NCBI RefSeq assembly: GCF_014201715.1
Contig: NZ_JACHFD010000011.1
Span: 62,001 to 126,000, forward strand
Length of the DNA stretch: 64,000 nt
Direction: 5' to 3'
Source: Haloferula luteola
GTDB lineage: Bacteria; Verrucomicrobiota; Verrucomicrobiia; Verrucomicrobiales; Akkermansiaceae
Shown piece after piece: positions 17,758 to 26,946 of the stretch (its first letter is position 1; each line of letters opens with the position of its first letter). Position numbers and translations under genes: made by a program. The notes below the pieces were generated by a model, which had not been told where the DNA came from, did no database searches, and saw nothing but the letters and a program-made list of their open reading frames with translations.

Positions 17758-18470
17758 GGGAGTTTCCACTCGGCGCGAAAGCGATCGTAGTCGGCCTGAG
17801 GAAGGAGGACGTAGAGAGGCTGTTGCTCGGGATCGATCCAGGAGATGATCTGGCGCAATCGGGGTTCTGGCATGGTGGTGCACCCAGCGGTGGGTTTGGA
17901 TCCACCGCCACGCCAGATGTGAAAAAAGATGGCACTGCCGGCACCCGAAACGGCCTGGGGAGGCGCATTGTGGGCGATGAAGAGCTTGAGGGAATGTGGA
18001 TAATCGTCCTGCCGCATTTGCTGTTTCTTTTCCCAAGCGGTCGTCGGTTCGTGATCGATGACAAGGTGGCGGTTGTAGCTGGGAGATTTCGGATCCTCGA
18101 CCCAGAGATCGCGTGAGGTGACCTGACGATAGAAAAGGCGGGGGTTCTTCTGGATGCGTGCGTCGTAGCCCCAGGCTCCGCCAATCCGGAAGACTCCCGC
18201 TGGGGCCCGGCCATCGCCCTCTTTTTTAAGTCGGCCTTCGGGAAGGGGATGGAGTCCGCGGCCCCAAACGAGCCCGTTTTTGCCGAGTCGCCCTGTCCAG
18301 GGTTCGAAGGCTCGCACCCATTGGCCGCCCCGTTTTTCATACGCGGTGAGGGTGACATGGGAGTCATTCCAATCCTTGGCAATGCCGACGATGCATTGAC
18401 GGGAAGGGCCGGGAAGTTCGAAGCCGAGGGCGATCCCGGCGGTGGCGAGAAGCAGGAGGAAAAAACGCAT
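17754..18470 (-). CDS. Exported L,D-transpeptidase-like (YkuD domain) protein
   Basis: A 238-residue protein if started at ATG 18470, which gives the signal peptide MRFFLLLLATAGIALG. The C-terminal domain carries a YkuD-type catalytic signature, IFFHIWRGGGSKPTAGCTTM: a His followed 13 residues later by the Gly-Cys pair, with Cys as nucleophile. Also seen are APAGVFRIGGAWGYD and YNRHLVIDHEP typical of the family. Such enzymes form 3-3 cross-links or attach proteins to peptidoglycan in the periplasm. The frame extends to 18527 without signal-peptide character. Downstream of the MidA-like gene on the same strand; their ends overlap only if the longer start is used. Confidence 0.85.
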   Translation of the reverse strand: MRFFLLLLATAGIALGFELPGPSRQCIVGIAKDWNDSHVTLTAYEKRGGQWVRAFEPWTGRLGKNGLVWGRGLHPLPEGRLKKEGDGRAPAGVFRIGGAWGYDARIQKNPRLFYRQVTSRDLWVEDPKSPSYNRHLVIDHEPTTAWEKKQQMRQDDYPHSLKLFIAHNAPPQAVSGAGSAIFFHIWRGGGSKPTAGCTTMPEPRLRQIISWIDPEQQPLYVLLPQADYDRFRAEWKLP

Positions 18471-18507
18471 GGTACAAAGTAGCATCGATTCGGATTTAGC
18501 CATGCCA

Positions 18508-19470
18508 TCAGGCGGGTTGGGTTTCAAGAACGAGGAAGGCTGCTCCTGCCCCGTGGGTGTCGATGAGGAATGAGTCGGTCGATGTCGCGTCTGCCCAGGG
18601 GCGGAGAAATTCGGCCTGGGTCTGTAGGGATCGAAATCCGTTCCCGGCGAGCTGGATCAGATCGGTGAAATTGACGTCGGCGGTGAGATCCTGGTGACCC
18701 GGGCGGATCAGGGCTTCCGGGCCAGTGAAGCATTGGTGGTGGAAGTAGGCGCGCAGGCTCCCCCCCGGTTGGCGACGGTAGAGGTCTCCCGCTTGAGCTC
18801 CGTAGTCGATGGTGAGCATGCGGCCGGCTTGCCAGTTCTCTAATTGGTGAGGGAGCCAGAGGTGATAGCTTTGGTGAACCTCGACGACTTGCCCAGAGGG
18901 GTGGGGGATGGAGAATATTGAGGAATCAGGAAGTGAGGAAACGGGTTTCCAGAGGGAGTCCTCTGGAAGGACATAGTGCTCGGACCAGCCCTCGGATTCC
19001 TTTCGAAAACGGCGGACGGGAAATGCGTCGACGAGTTCGTTGGAGTAGATGCACGCGCGGCCGTGACAAGCATCGATGGCGTCGGTGAGTGAGGAATGCC
19101 AGCGCACCGATTTGCCGAGAAGAGTTTGCTGTTGCTCGCGGAGTGGTGAGGAACTTTCGACGAGGTGCAGTCGGGGCCGTCGAAATCGAGGAAACGAAGC
19201 CAGCACGGATTGAGCGAGCCGGCCATGACCGGGGCCAACTTCGATCAGATCGCGGCAGCGGGTTTCGCAGAGTGCGTGGCGTGCCCATGCGGCGATGCTC
19301 CGACCGAGGAGGTCGCTGAGGGAGGCACTGGTGGCGAAGTCACCTCGGTTTCCGACGGTTCGAATATGGCGGCCGTAGTATCCACGCTCCGGGTCGTGAA
19401 GCGCCGCCTGCATGAAGGCATCGAAGCGCAGAGGTGCCTCGGAAGATTGCCATGGAAAGGGTGTCGGCAT
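18508..19470 (-). CDS. MidA/NDUFAF7-like SAM-dependent methyltransferase
   Basis: A 320-residue protein of the family that includes mitochondrial NDUFAF7 (MidA), which methylates an arginine of the complex I subunit NDUFS2. Signature elements are FDAFMQAALHDPERGYYG near the start, GDFATSASLSDLLGR, the SAM site LIEVGPGHGRLAQSVL near 74, YSNELVDAFPVRRF near 140 and TIDYGAQAGDLY near 220. It would act on a cytoplasmic protein target; involvement in complex I assembly is by homology. The start ATG 19470 lies in the divergent overlap with the lipoprotein gene at 19539. Confidence 0.85.
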   Translation of the reverse strand: MPTPFPWQSSEAPLRFDAFMQAALHDPERGYYGRHIRTVGNRGDFATSASLSDLLGRSIAAWARHALCETRCRDLIEVGPGHGRLAQSVLASFPRFRRPRLHLVESSSPLREQQQTLLGKSVRWHSSLTDAIDACHGRACIYSNELVDAFPVRRFRKESEGWSEHYVLPEDSLWKPVSSLPDSSIFSIPHPSGQVVEVHQSYHLWLPHQLENWQAGRMLTIDYGAQAGDLYRRQPGGSLRAYFHHQCFTGPEALIRPGHQDLTADVNFTDLIQLAGNGFRSLQTQAEFLRPWADATSTDSFLIDTHGAGAAFLVLETQPA

Positions 19471-19538
19471 TTTTGAAGGAAATCTTTGGACGAGAGGTTC
19501 TTGACCCGTCGCTATTCCTTCGACGAGTGTTTCTTCGA

Positions 19539-20081
19539 ATGAGATGGGCAGGGCTCATGATCGCCAGTGGATGGCTGGTGGTAGGATGTGATCGGCCGGG
19601 CGATGTCCCGCCTCAGTCCGACGCGCCCAAAAAGACCGATGCCCCGGCAGTGGAGGTATTGAAGGAAGTGGGGCGATCTCTCGATGAAATCGGAGAAAGG
19701 ATCACCAAATCGGGAGAAGCGGTGGTTCCAACGGCGGAAGCCAAGGAAGAGACCTCTACGGGGGAGGCCGTTGTCTCCGAGTCTTCGGAGGGGACGTCCC
19801 CTCCGGAACCGAGCAAAGAGGGGGAGCCGAAGCCAGTCCCGGTGGCGAAAGCGGTCGAGGGTCGTCCAGGATATGTATTCAGTCCGTTCTCCGGCAAGGT
19901 GGTGGATGTTCGGGGAATTCCGAAGATGACCTTGGTGCAGGATCCCGATTTCCCCATCGAAGAGAAAAAGTATTTCCGGGTGCCAGAGATGGAGGAAACC
20001 GAAGCACCGACCGAGATGGAAAAGAGCCCGCCGGAGGAGGCTGTCGGAGATGCCGTGGTGAAAAGGCAGGGCGTCCGTTGA
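19539..20081 (+). CDS. Predicted lipoprotein with acidic disordered region
   Basis: A 180-residue protein beginning MRWAGLMIASGWLVVGCDRP, with a lipobox (LVVGC) and an acidic residue at +2. Residues 20-105 are rich in Glu, Pro, Lys and Ser and look disordered. A short conserved-looking segment around 115-150 (GYVFSPFSGKVVDVRGI then VQDPDFPIEEKKYFRVP) fits the pattern of small Verrucomicrobial cell-surface proteins. The function is unknown. The frame upstream to 19434 is open but lacks signal character, so the ATG at 19539 is preferred. It is convergent with the RlmI-like gene; a T-poor hairpin lies at 20094-20110 between them. Confidence 0.7.
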   Translation: MRWAGLMIASGWLVVGCDRPGDVPPQSDAPKKTDAPAVEVLKEVGRSLDEIGERITKSGEAVVPTAEAKEETSTGEAVVSESSEGTSPPEPSKEGEPKPVPVAKAVEGRPGYVFSPFSGKVVDVRGIPKMTLVQDPDFPIEEKKYFRVPEMEETEAPTEMEKSPPEEAVGDAVVKRQGVR

Positions 20082-20135
20082 GCCTTTCCACAGGAGTGCG
20101 GGCGGCACTCCCGTGTTGTGCCCTTCGGGGGGGCG

Positions 20136-21296
20136 TCAGATGCTCGGGATGACCTCGACGGTGAAGCCTTTGAGGTAGCTGGTTTCTGGCAGAGCGGGAA
20201 GGATGGGGTGATCCCCACGTTGGCGGTGCTCGGTGAGCAGACGCAGCGATTTTTTCGCATCGACGGAGGCGGAGACAAGATTGTCGAGGAAGGCCTCACG
20301 GCTGGCGTGGTGGGAACAGCAGTAGGTCGAAAGCAAACCGCCCTTTTCCAGCAATTTGAGCGCCCGAAGGTGGATCTCTTTGTAGCCGCGCATGGCATCG
20401 TTGAGTGACTTTTTGTTCCGGGTGAAACTCGGGGGATCGAGAATGATCAGATCGTATTCGGCCTCGGCATGTTTGAGAAAGTCGAAGACGTTGTGTTCCA
20501 CGACCTCCATGTCCAAACCATTGCGGTTGGCGTTGCGGCGGGTGGCTTCGCAGGCCGGTCCCGAGATGTCGACGGCGGTGACTTTCGCGGCGCCAGCTCG
20601 GGCGCAGGCAAGGGCGAATCCACCTTGGTTGGTGAAGCAATCGAGAACTCGCAAGCCTTTGGCCATGGAGGCCACTTCGGCATGGCTACCGAGTTGGTCG
20701 AGATAGAGCCCCGTTTTCTGACCATCGATGAGATCCACTTCAAAAATGAGTCCGTTGGCGGTGACCTCGAAAGCCCCGGGTTCGCTGCCGTGGAGAGCTC
20801 GAATCTCGGTTTCAAGGCCTTCCGCTTTGAGGACTGGGGAATCGTTGCGGAGGATGATTGAAACGGGGGTCAGTAGCTCGACGAGTGCCTCGGTGATAAG
20901 ATCGAGGCGTTGGTGCATGCCGAGGGTGAGGGCCTGAACGACCAGATGGTTGCCATAGCGATCGACAATCAGACCGGGAAGCCCATCGGATTCGCTCCAG
21001 ACAAGTCGGACGGGACTGTCGCCCAGAGCCAGTCGTTGGCGGAATTGGAGGGCGCGATCGATGCGACGGCGGAAAAAGTCGAGGTCGAGCTCCTGGCGGC
21101 GCCGCGAAAATCGTCGGGCGACAATGAGGGAATGGGGATTGTAGATAGCGGATCCGAGTGGGCGATCGCGGAAATCTTTGAGTGTGATGACTTCTCCCGG
21201 TTGGGGGTCACCGAAGGTTTTGCGAATTTCACCTGCGTAGATCCATTCGTGACCGTGGAACAAGCGGGCTCGGGGAGCGATGACAATGCCGGGCAT
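20136..21296 (-). CDS. RlmI-like class I SAM-dependent rRNA methyltransferase
   Basis: A 386-residue protein with an N-terminal PUA domain (HGHEWIYAGEIRK through about residue 75) and a C-terminal Rossmann methyltransferase. Elements include LIVDRYGNHLVVQALTLGM, VDLIDGQKTGLYLDQ (near 210), VLDCFTNQGGFALACARAG with the SAM-binding acid loop, and DLIILDPPSFTRNKKS near 315. RlmI and its relatives make m5C in 23S rRNA. The specific nucleotide cannot be told from sequence. Length matches the family. The start is ATG 21296. Confidence 0.88.
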   Translation of the reverse strand: MPGIVIAPRARLFHGHEWIYAGEIRKTFGDPQPGEVITLKDFRDRPLGSAIYNPHSLIVARRFSRRRQELDLDFFRRRIDRALQFRQRLALGDSPVRLVWSESDGLPGLIVDRYGNHLVVQALTLGMHQRLDLITEALVELLTPVSIILRNDSPVLKAEGLETEIRALHGSEPGAFEVTANGLIFEVDLIDGQKTGLYLDQLGSHAEVASMAKGLRVLDCFTNQGGFALACARAGAAKVTAVDISGPACEATRRNANRNGLDMEVVEHNVFDFLKHAEAEYDLIILDPPSFTRNKKSLNDAMRGYKEIHLRALKLLEKGGLLSTYCCSHHASREAFLDNLVSASVDAKKSLRLLTEHRQRGDHPILPALPETSYLKGFTVEVIPSI

Positions 21297-21467
21297 GGGC
21301 GGGAAGTTCGGAATGGGATGCGCCGATGTTCAACAAGTTATTTTCCATCTTTCGGTTTTCCTGCAGGGTGGGGCGCGTGAAGACAGACGGCCTTGTCGAC
21401 CGTGGCGACGGGAGATTCCCCTTGCTAGGGGCCGACGGGTCGTTTTAAACCGCTCGCCACCAAAATC

Positions 21468-21719
21468 ATGGGACAGCAGAACCGAAAAGTCATCAAGCGA
21501 GTCCGCCGGAAGAACTATCTGAAGCGGAAAAAGGAACAATCGAAGCTCAGCGGCGTCGTCAAAAAACGTCCGGCAACGAAGAAGGCGGACAGTCCTGCCA
21601 AGAAGGCTGCCGCCAAGAAAACGGCTGCCAAGAAGACCGTTGCCAAGAAAGCACCTGCGAAGAAGGCCGCCAAGAAGGCTCCTGAGCAAGAGACTCCTGC
21701 GGACGACTCCGAGGAGTGA
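21468..21719 (+). CDS. Histone H1-like basic nucleoid protein
   Basis: An 83-residue protein. The N-terminus (MGQQNRKVIKRVRRKNYLKRKK) is basic and followed by a run of AKK-type repeats (about residues 34-70) like eukaryotic H1 tails and bacterial H1-like proteins, ending in an acidic tail (PADDSEE). It probably binds DNA or RNA non-specifically. The N-terminal block is conserved in Verrucomicrobia in my memory. It is followed by a hairpin-T terminator at 21754-21787. Function is inferred from composition only. Confidence 0.8.
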   Translation: MGQQNRKVIKRVRRKNYLKRKKEQSKLSGVVKKRPATKKADSPAKKAAAKKTAAKKTVAKKAPAKKAAKKAPEQETPADDSEE

Positions 21720-21753
21720 TGCCGCAAGGCATGGAGTCCACGAATCTTTTCTC

Positions 21754-21787
21754 CGGGTCGGTTGCCAAAAGCAGCCGGCCCGTTTTT
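21754..21787 (+). terminator. Rho-independent terminator before the NYN gene
   Basis: CGGGTCGGTTGC (21754-21765) pairs with GCAGCCGGCCCG (21771-21782) using two G-U pairs, around a CAAAA loop, followed by five T. It ends only 10 bp before the ATG of the next gene, so that gene may be controlled by read-through or start from a promoter overlapping this hairpin. Confidence 0.7.
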
Positions 21788-21797
21788 GTTGGTGGTC

Positions 21798-22205
21798 ATG
21801 GAGCGGTTGCTGGTGGTGGATGGGCATAGTGCGATTTTCGCCATGGATGAGCTGAGGAGCCTTCACCAAGGGCCAACCCGGCATTTAGCGCGGCTGGAGC
21901 TGACCCGCCGATTGAGAGATTTGGGGGATCGGTCGGGGTGGGCGGTGGTGGTGGTTTTCGACGGTCGGCGCAGCGAGCGTAATTTCGAAGGCGGCCGGGA
22001 AGAGGGGATCATGGTGGTGTATTCGAAGGGCACGGAGACGGCGGACGCGGTGGTGGAGAGGATCGCGGCCCGATTTGCGATGAAAGGGGATGAGGTGCGG
22101 GTGGCGAGCAATGATCGAATGGTGCTGACGACGGCGCTGGCATTTGGCGCGACGGGGATTCGAATCCCCGACTTGGAGCGATGGATGGAAGAAGAGAGGC
22201 GTTAG
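21798..22205 (+). CDS. NYN (YacP/Rae1-like) RNase-domain protein
   Basis: A 135-residue protein resembling the NYN nuclease family: LLVVDGHSAIF with the first Asp, VVVVFDGRRSERN with a middle Asp, YSKGTETADAVVERIAARF with acidic residues, and VRVASNDRMVLTTALAFGA with a final Asp. The acidic residues expected to bind a metal are present. YacP-type members cleave mRNA on ribosomes (Rae1). Role here is by homology. The start is ATG 21798; the frame is open upstream to 21762 across the terminator but that part is not protein-like. The next gene (DNA polymerase III delta') follows 63 bp later. Confidence 0.75.
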   Translation: MERLLVVDGHSAIFAMDELRSLHQGPTRHLARLELTRRLRDLGDRSGWAVVVVFDGRRSERNFEGGREEGIMVVYSKGTETADAVVERIAARFAMKGDEVRVASNDRMVLTTALAFGATGIRIPDLERWMEEERR

Positions 22206-22268
22206 GCGGCAACTTGGCTTTCGTTTGCCGTTGCCGGTCGAGACTGCCCGCGCCAGCATCCTCGGCCG

Positions 22269-23279
22269 ATGGCATTCACGGAAGATCGCGCCTACGAACT
22301 GATCGAGTCGGCCCACCGCCGCCAGCGATTGGCCCATGCATTTCTGATCAGTGGCTCACGGGAATCGGGCAAGGAAGCGCTTGCCGCTCGGGTGATCCAA
22401 TTGTTGCAAGGTCAAGGGGGTGGCGGGGGAATCGATCTCTTTGGTGAGGCCGTGCCGGTGGAAGTGCCACCACTTGATGAAATGGCGGGAGAGTGGGTGC
22501 GCATCGTCAGGCCTCAATCCAAGTCACGACGGATCACGGTGGATTCGATTCGTGAGTTGGAGAAATCCCTGCATGTGGTTTCGGGAGAGGGGACCTGGAA
22601 GGTAGGAGTGGTCTGTGATGCCGATCGGATGATGCCGGCGGCAGAAAATGCGTTTTTGAAAACCTTGGAGGAGCCGCCCCAGCAAACGCTGCTCCTGCTT
22701 TTGACTGAAAATGCCGGTGGGCTGTTGCCGACGGTTCTTTCTCGTTGTGTGAGACTTCCGCTGATGGGGGGGAGCCGGGATCACGACGAAGGGGGCCTGA
22801 TGTTGCTGGAGGCCCTGGATGGAGTGGCTGAAAGTGGGCTTGGTTCGCCAGAAGTAGCTTTGGGGTTGAAGGCATGTTTCAGCGAGATCCTAGGCGCCGT
22901 GAAGGTGCAGGCGGAAGCCGCGGTCAAGGAGCTGTTGAAGGAGGAAGAGAAGGCCTTGAAACAAGCTGTCGAAGGAGACTGGTTGAAACGACGCGAAGAG
23001 GCCCTCAAAGCCGTGGCGGAAGCCGATTACCTCAGCGATCGCGCCCGTCTGTTCGATTTGCTCCAATCGTGGATGGCGGATGTGCTGCGGATCAAGGTCG
23101 CGGCTGGGGGGCTTGAATTACCGGAATCGCGGGTCGCGACTTCGGCCGTGGCGGAACGTGAGGATTTGCCCTTGTTGATGCGGCGGGTTGACGCCTTGCG
23201 AGAATTGCGAGCAACCTTGGATACCAATGCGCAGGAGCAGCTGGCGTTGGAAGTGGGCTTCCTCAAGGCATTTGCCTGA
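22269..23279 (+). CDS. holB: DNA polymerase III subunit delta'
   Basis: A 336-residue AAA+ protein. N-terminal region shows HRRQRLAHAFLISGSRESGKEAL (a degenerate Walker A, as in delta'), then IRELEKSLHVVSGEGTWKVGVVCDADRMMPAAENAFLKTLEEPP with a Walker B and sensor 1, followed by VLSRCVRLPL. The C-terminal domain is helical. Delta' is the stator of the clamp loader that loads the sliding clamp. It resembles other clamp loader subunits, but the EEPP/NAFLKTLEEP motif is typical of delta'. Downstream is a convergent TPM-domain gene. Confidence 0.85.
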   Translation: MAFTEDRAYELIESAHRRQRLAHAFLISGSRESGKEALAARVIQLLQGQGGGGGIDLFGEAVPVEVPPLDEMAGEWVRIVRPQSKSRRITVDSIRELEKSLHVVSGEGTWKVGVVCDADRMMPAAENAFLKTLEEPPQQTLLLLLTENAGGLLPTVLSRCVRLPLMGGSRDHDEGGLMLLEALDGVAESGLGSPEVALGLKACFSEILGAVKVQAEAAVKELLKEEEKALKQAVEGDWLKRREEALKAVAEADYLSDRARLFDLLQSWMADVLRIKVAAGGLELPESRVATSAVAEREDLPLLMRRVDALRELRATLDTNAQEQLALEVGFLKAFA

Positions 23280-23299
23280 GATCGCTGAAAGTCTGTTGA

Positions 23300-23884
23300 T
23301 TAGAAATTCGCCTCGCGGGCTTCCTCCGTGGGGAGGATCCCAAAGCCTGCCTCAATCTGGCGGGCAATGGTGGCGAGTTGTTGCTCGAGCTGGTCGAGAA
23401 TGGCGAGGCACCCTTGCTGCCACTTTCCAGCGGACCAAGCTGCTTTGCCGGCGGCGAGGGCAGTATCGAGGGTCCGAGGACCGAAAAAAACCTCGAGCCC
23501 GTAGCCAGGAGCTAAAGCCGCCCGCTGGGACTGGGGATCGAGGATCAGGAGTAAGGTGCGGTTGTCTCCATCGGACTCTGCGGCGCGACAGAATTGCCCG
23601 CTGTTGAACAGCCAGAATGCCGATAGGGTGAGGGGATGTTCCTCGGCAAAATACCGGAGGACGATGCGAACGCGTACCTGCGGGAAGCGCCGCTCGATGC
23701 CTTCAATGCGAGCCGCCAGGGCTTTTCGGTTCCGTGGTGTGAGCTCGCCGGTGGTGTCGCCCACCGGCTGTTCAAGCACGGGGACCGGGCCGAGAACCGA
23801 GCTCAATCGCTCGTAGCTGAGCTGACAGGATGGGCAGGTCTCGGCACCATCGGGAACCGGGCGATGGCAGTAGGGGCATTCCAT
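23300..23884 (-). CDS. Zinc-ribbon plus TPM-domain protein
   Basis: A 194-residue protein if started at ATG 23884, giving MECPYCHRPVPDGAETCPSCQL, a C4 zinc ribbon (CxxC...CxxC). A low-complexity linker precedes a TPM domain (about residues 55-150: ARIEGIERRFPQVRVRIVLRYF, LILDPQSQRAALAPGYGLEVFFG). TPM domains occur in membrane-quality or phosphatase proteins. No membrane helix is seen, so it may be cytoplasmic. The frame extends upstream into the M16 gene but that part is implausible. It follows the M16 protease by 4 bp on the same strand, suggesting coupling. Confidence 0.75.
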   Translation of the reverse strand: MECPYCHRPVPDGAETCPSCQLSYERLSSVLGPVPVLEQPVGDTTGELTPRNRKALAARIEGIERRFPQVRVRIVLRYFAEEHPLTLSAFWLFNSGQFCRAAESDGDNRTLLLILDPQSQRAALAPGYGLEVFFGPRTLDTALAAGKAAWSAGKWQQGCLAILDQLEQQLATIARQIEAGFGILPTEEAREANF

Positions 23885-23888
23885 GAAA

Positions 23889-26807
23889 TCAAGGAACCGG
23901 GAGAATCGAAACGGAAAGGGCGCTCTCGGAATTGAGATACTTTTTCGCCAGAGCATTGATTTCGTCGAGCGTGATCGACCGAACGTCTTCGATGCGATGG
24001 CGCGCCAGATCGAATCGGCGGGGATCCTGAGTGCTGCCATTGAGCACGGTGCCGAGCCAGTAGCCATTGTCGCGGAGGCTTTTCTCAAGCTCGGCGAGCA
24101 TCGGAGTGCGGGCGCGAGTCAGTTCGTCTTCATCGGCACCGTTCTCGGCGAGGTCGGCAGCGATGCGACGGCTGGCCTCATTGAGGGTGGGAATGTCATT
24201 GGGTTTGCCAATGCTGGCGGTCAGCAAGAAACCAAAGTCGTCGAGTCCCAAGGACCCTGCGGCCTGTGCCGAGGGGCTGTAGGAGGCACCAAGCTTTTCA
24301 CGAATTTCCTCGCGAAGGCGATCGGCCAGGATGTCGGCGACGAGGTTGAAGCGCCGGAATTGTTCTTCATTTCCTCTCGGGCCCGGGACTTTCCAGATCA
24401 CCATCGATTGGCCGCGTTCGATGCGGCTTTGATAGGTGAATTCTTTTTCCTGAGGCGCCTTGGGGAAGGTGACGGTGCGTTGGGCCTCGGGCAATTCCGT
24501 GGCGGCTGGCCGTTGGGGGAGCGCGCCAAAGGTGGATAGAATGAGCGGTTCCAGGGTTTCGGGGTCGAAGTCGCCCACCACATTCAATTCGATGGCAGCG
24601 GAAGTGAAATCCTCAGCAAGCCAAGGTAGGATATCGTCGGCCGTATAGGCGAGGAGGGTGTCGGGTTCCTCGGGGAAGGAGAACCGTGGATCATCGTTTC
24701 TCAACCAAGCCGACATCTTCTGTTGGGCTCCGCCGGCATTGTGGCGGAGTTGTTGGTAAATCATTGGCACGGAGCGGCGGAATTGATCGATGGCTTCTTG
24801 CCGGGTGCCCGGGTGGAGCAACTGGGCGGTCATCAATTGAAGCTGGAGGGCGAGATCGTCCGGAGTGGTGGTGCCGGAAAGCGCGAAAGAGTCTTCGCCG
24901 ACGCCGAAGCCAGAGCCCACATTGCGTCCCGCGAGGATGCGGCGAAGTTCTTCGGCAGAGTGTTCGCCGATGCCGCCCTCATTGACGACGGCGTCGGTAA
25001 ATTCGGCGAGGCCGGGTTTGCCGGGATCCATGCCGAGGCGGCCGTGGCCGATCCGAGCGAGCAAGGAGATGCGATTCTTGTCGAAGTCGGTGGGTTTGAG
25101 ATTGACCGTAATCCCATTCGAGAGAGTCAGCCGGGTGATCCCGAGATCTTCAGCCGTGGAACGATCCGCAACCATGCCGGAGGGTCCGAAATCCGTGTAG
25201 GCAAAGGTCTTCACCTCGGCTTCTTCTGGGGCTTCCACCGGCTGGGTTGCCGCTTCCGCGAAGCGGGTGGAAAGCTGCTGGGCGATATCTTCGGGGGCTT
25301 CCTTGGCGGTCATCACCAAGCGCGGCTGGCTGTCCTTCCAGAATTCGAGGAAAGCAGCATGGCAATCCTTGGGGGTGACTTCCTCAAGGATGGACTTGGC
25401 CACTTCAAGATCGGTTTCCGGGGAGCTAAGCACGCTGCGTTCGTTGATGGTGCGAGCGATCCAGGTAGCGAGCGAGTCCGAGCGACGGCTTTCCCGGTTG
25501 GCGACCTGCTGCTCATAGTAGTTGAGCACGTTGGCCTTGGCTTCCGCCAGCTCGGCCTCAGTGAAACCATGTTCCAAGGCGCGGCGGTATTCATGTTCCA
25601 GAATGGTGACTGCATCATCGAGCCGGCCTTCGGTCACGGTGACATCGACACTGCCGATGGTGACCGCCCGAAACAGGTCTTGCGAGGAAGCGGACCCTTC
25701 GAGGATGGCGGCGTCGCTTTCTTTGGAGAGGCGGTCGAAGCGCCGTCCGATCATCGCGTTGGCAAGCGCCAGGCGCATGGCTTCGGCCCGATTCTCGCGG
25801 TTATCGATGCGATCCTCAAAAGGCTTGATCCACATCATGCTCAAACTGGTGGCAGGCAATTCGGCATCGCTGAACACCAGGGGTTCCGTGCTGGGGGTGG
25901 TTTCGACCTTTCCGAGGTCCGGATTGCCCCCGGGATTTTCCGGCTCCGCAAAGTTGCCAAAGGATTTTTCGATGCGCTGGCGAACGTCATCGGTGGAGAG
26001 ATCACCGACGACGACGAAAGTCATTCGGGAAGGTGTGTAGTAACGATGGTAGAAATCGACAAAACGATCGCGCTGGGCGTTTTCGATGACGTCGGCTTGG
26101 CCGATGGGGAAACGACGGGTGATCAGGGAGTCGGGCAAGAGAGCTTGGAATTGCTTCTTCATGATGCGGTAGCCGATGGAATCCCGGCTATTCATCTCGG
26201 AAAGAATCACTCCACGTTCTTTGTCGATTTCCTCCTGGGAAAGAAGGGCGCCATCGGCGAAGTCGCGCATGACGGTGAAAGCAAGATCAAGGGTCGGTTC
26301 GCTCAGGTCGGGAAGGTCGAGCATGTAAACCGTTTCATCGAAGGAGGTGTAAGCATTCGCGTGCGCTCCGAAGGCAATTCCGAGTCGCTGCATCCGAGGG
26401 ATGAGTTCCGCGGGCGTGAAATGCTTCGTGCCGTTGAAGACCATGTGCTCAAGGAAGTGGGCAAGGCCTTGTTGGTCGTCGGCCTCCATCAGGGAACCCG
26501 CGGCGATGTGCAGACGCACGCTGAGGCGTTTGGGCGGTTCATCGTTTGGCAGGATGATGAAGCGCATGCCATTTTCCAGAGTTCCGAATTGGATGTCCGA
26601 ATCGGCGGGGATATCGCTGACGGACTGGGGCCAAGGGGAAGGAATTCGATCTGCCGGATCGGCGGCGGCAGGAGCTTCGGCAACCGCTGCCTCTGCGGTG
26701 GGGCTCTCTTCGGAGGGCGAGGGGGCAGGGTCCGGCTTTCGGACCATCAGGAAAACCGCGGCTGCGGCGAGGGCGAGGGACAGGACCAAAGGGGCCGGAT
26801 TGCGCAT
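23889..26807 (-). CDS. M16 family zinc metallopeptidase (insulinase type)
   Basis: A 972-residue exported or anchored protein. The start at 26807 gives MRNPAPLVLSLALAAAAVFLMV, a signal anchor, followed by an Ala/Pro/Glu-rich linker. The first M16 domain holds the inverted zinc motif HFLEH (in LAHFLEHMVFNGTKHF) and its downstream Glu region; a second degenerate M16 domain follows (GLAEFTDAVVNEGGIGEHS shows the lost motif), then two further M16-like repeats, as in pitrilysin/insulin-degrading architectures. It probably degrades peptides in the periplasm. The frame to 26909 is open but lacks signal character. Downstream is the TPM gene. Confidence 0.9.
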   Translation of the reverse strand: MRNPAPLVLSLALAAAAVFLMVRKPDPAPSPSEESPTAEAAVAEAPAAADPADRIPSPWPQSVSDIPADSDIQFGTLENGMRFIILPNDEPPKRLSVRLHIAAGSLMEADDQQGLAHFLEHMVFNGTKHFTPAELIPRMQRLGIAFGAHANAYTSFDETVYMLDLPDLSEPTLDLAFTVMRDFADGALLSQEEIDKERGVILSEMNSRDSIGYRIMKKQFQALLPDSLITRRFPIGQADVIENAQRDRFVDFYHRYYTPSRMTFVVVGDLSTDDVRQRIEKSFGNFAEPENPGGNPDLGKVETTPSTEPLVFSDAELPATSLSMMWIKPFEDRIDNRENRAEAMRLALANAMIGRRFDRLSKESDAAILEGSASSQDLFRAVTIGSVDVTVTEGRLDDAVTILEHEYRRALEHGFTEAELAEAKANVLNYYEQQVANRESRRSDSLATWIARTINERSVLSSPETDLEVAKSILEEVTPKDCHAAFLEFWKDSQPRLVMTAKEAPEDIAQQLSTRFAEAATQPVEAPEEAEVKTFAYTDFGPSGMVADRSTAEDLGITRLTLSNGITVNLKPTDFDKNRISLLARIGHGRLGMDPGKPGLAEFTDAVVNEGGIGEHSAEELRRILAGRNVGSGFGVGEDSFALSGTTTPDDLALQLQLMTAQLLHPGTRQEAIDQFRRSVPMIYQQLRHNAGGAQQKMSAWLRNDDPRFSFPEEPDTLLAYTADDILPWLAEDFTSAAIELNVVGDFDPETLEPLILSTFGALPQRPAATELPEAQRTVTFPKAPQEKEFTYQSRIERGQSMVIWKVPGPRGNEEQFRRFNLVADILADRLREEIREKLGASYSPSAQAAGSLGLDDFGFLLTASIGKPNDIPTLNEASRRIAADLAENGADEDELTRARTPMLAELEKSLRDNGYWLGTVLNGSTQDPRRFDLARHRIEDVRSITLDEINALAKKYLNSESALSVSILPVP

Positions 26808-26946
26808 GGGCCTAACCTGTTGCCGGCCACTTGAGCTGGCAATCGAGAATCTGCATGGGCTGGCATCGAATTTGTAGAATTCTTGTCGAATTCGTATTGC
26901 CAAAGGCACGGTCGCGTGCTCATTTCGCCGCCCCTTCTACCTAAAT

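Noticed and set aside
24723..26834. Long plus-strand frame opposite the M16 protease
   Set aside because: Antisense of a well-supported gene; no recognisable domain.
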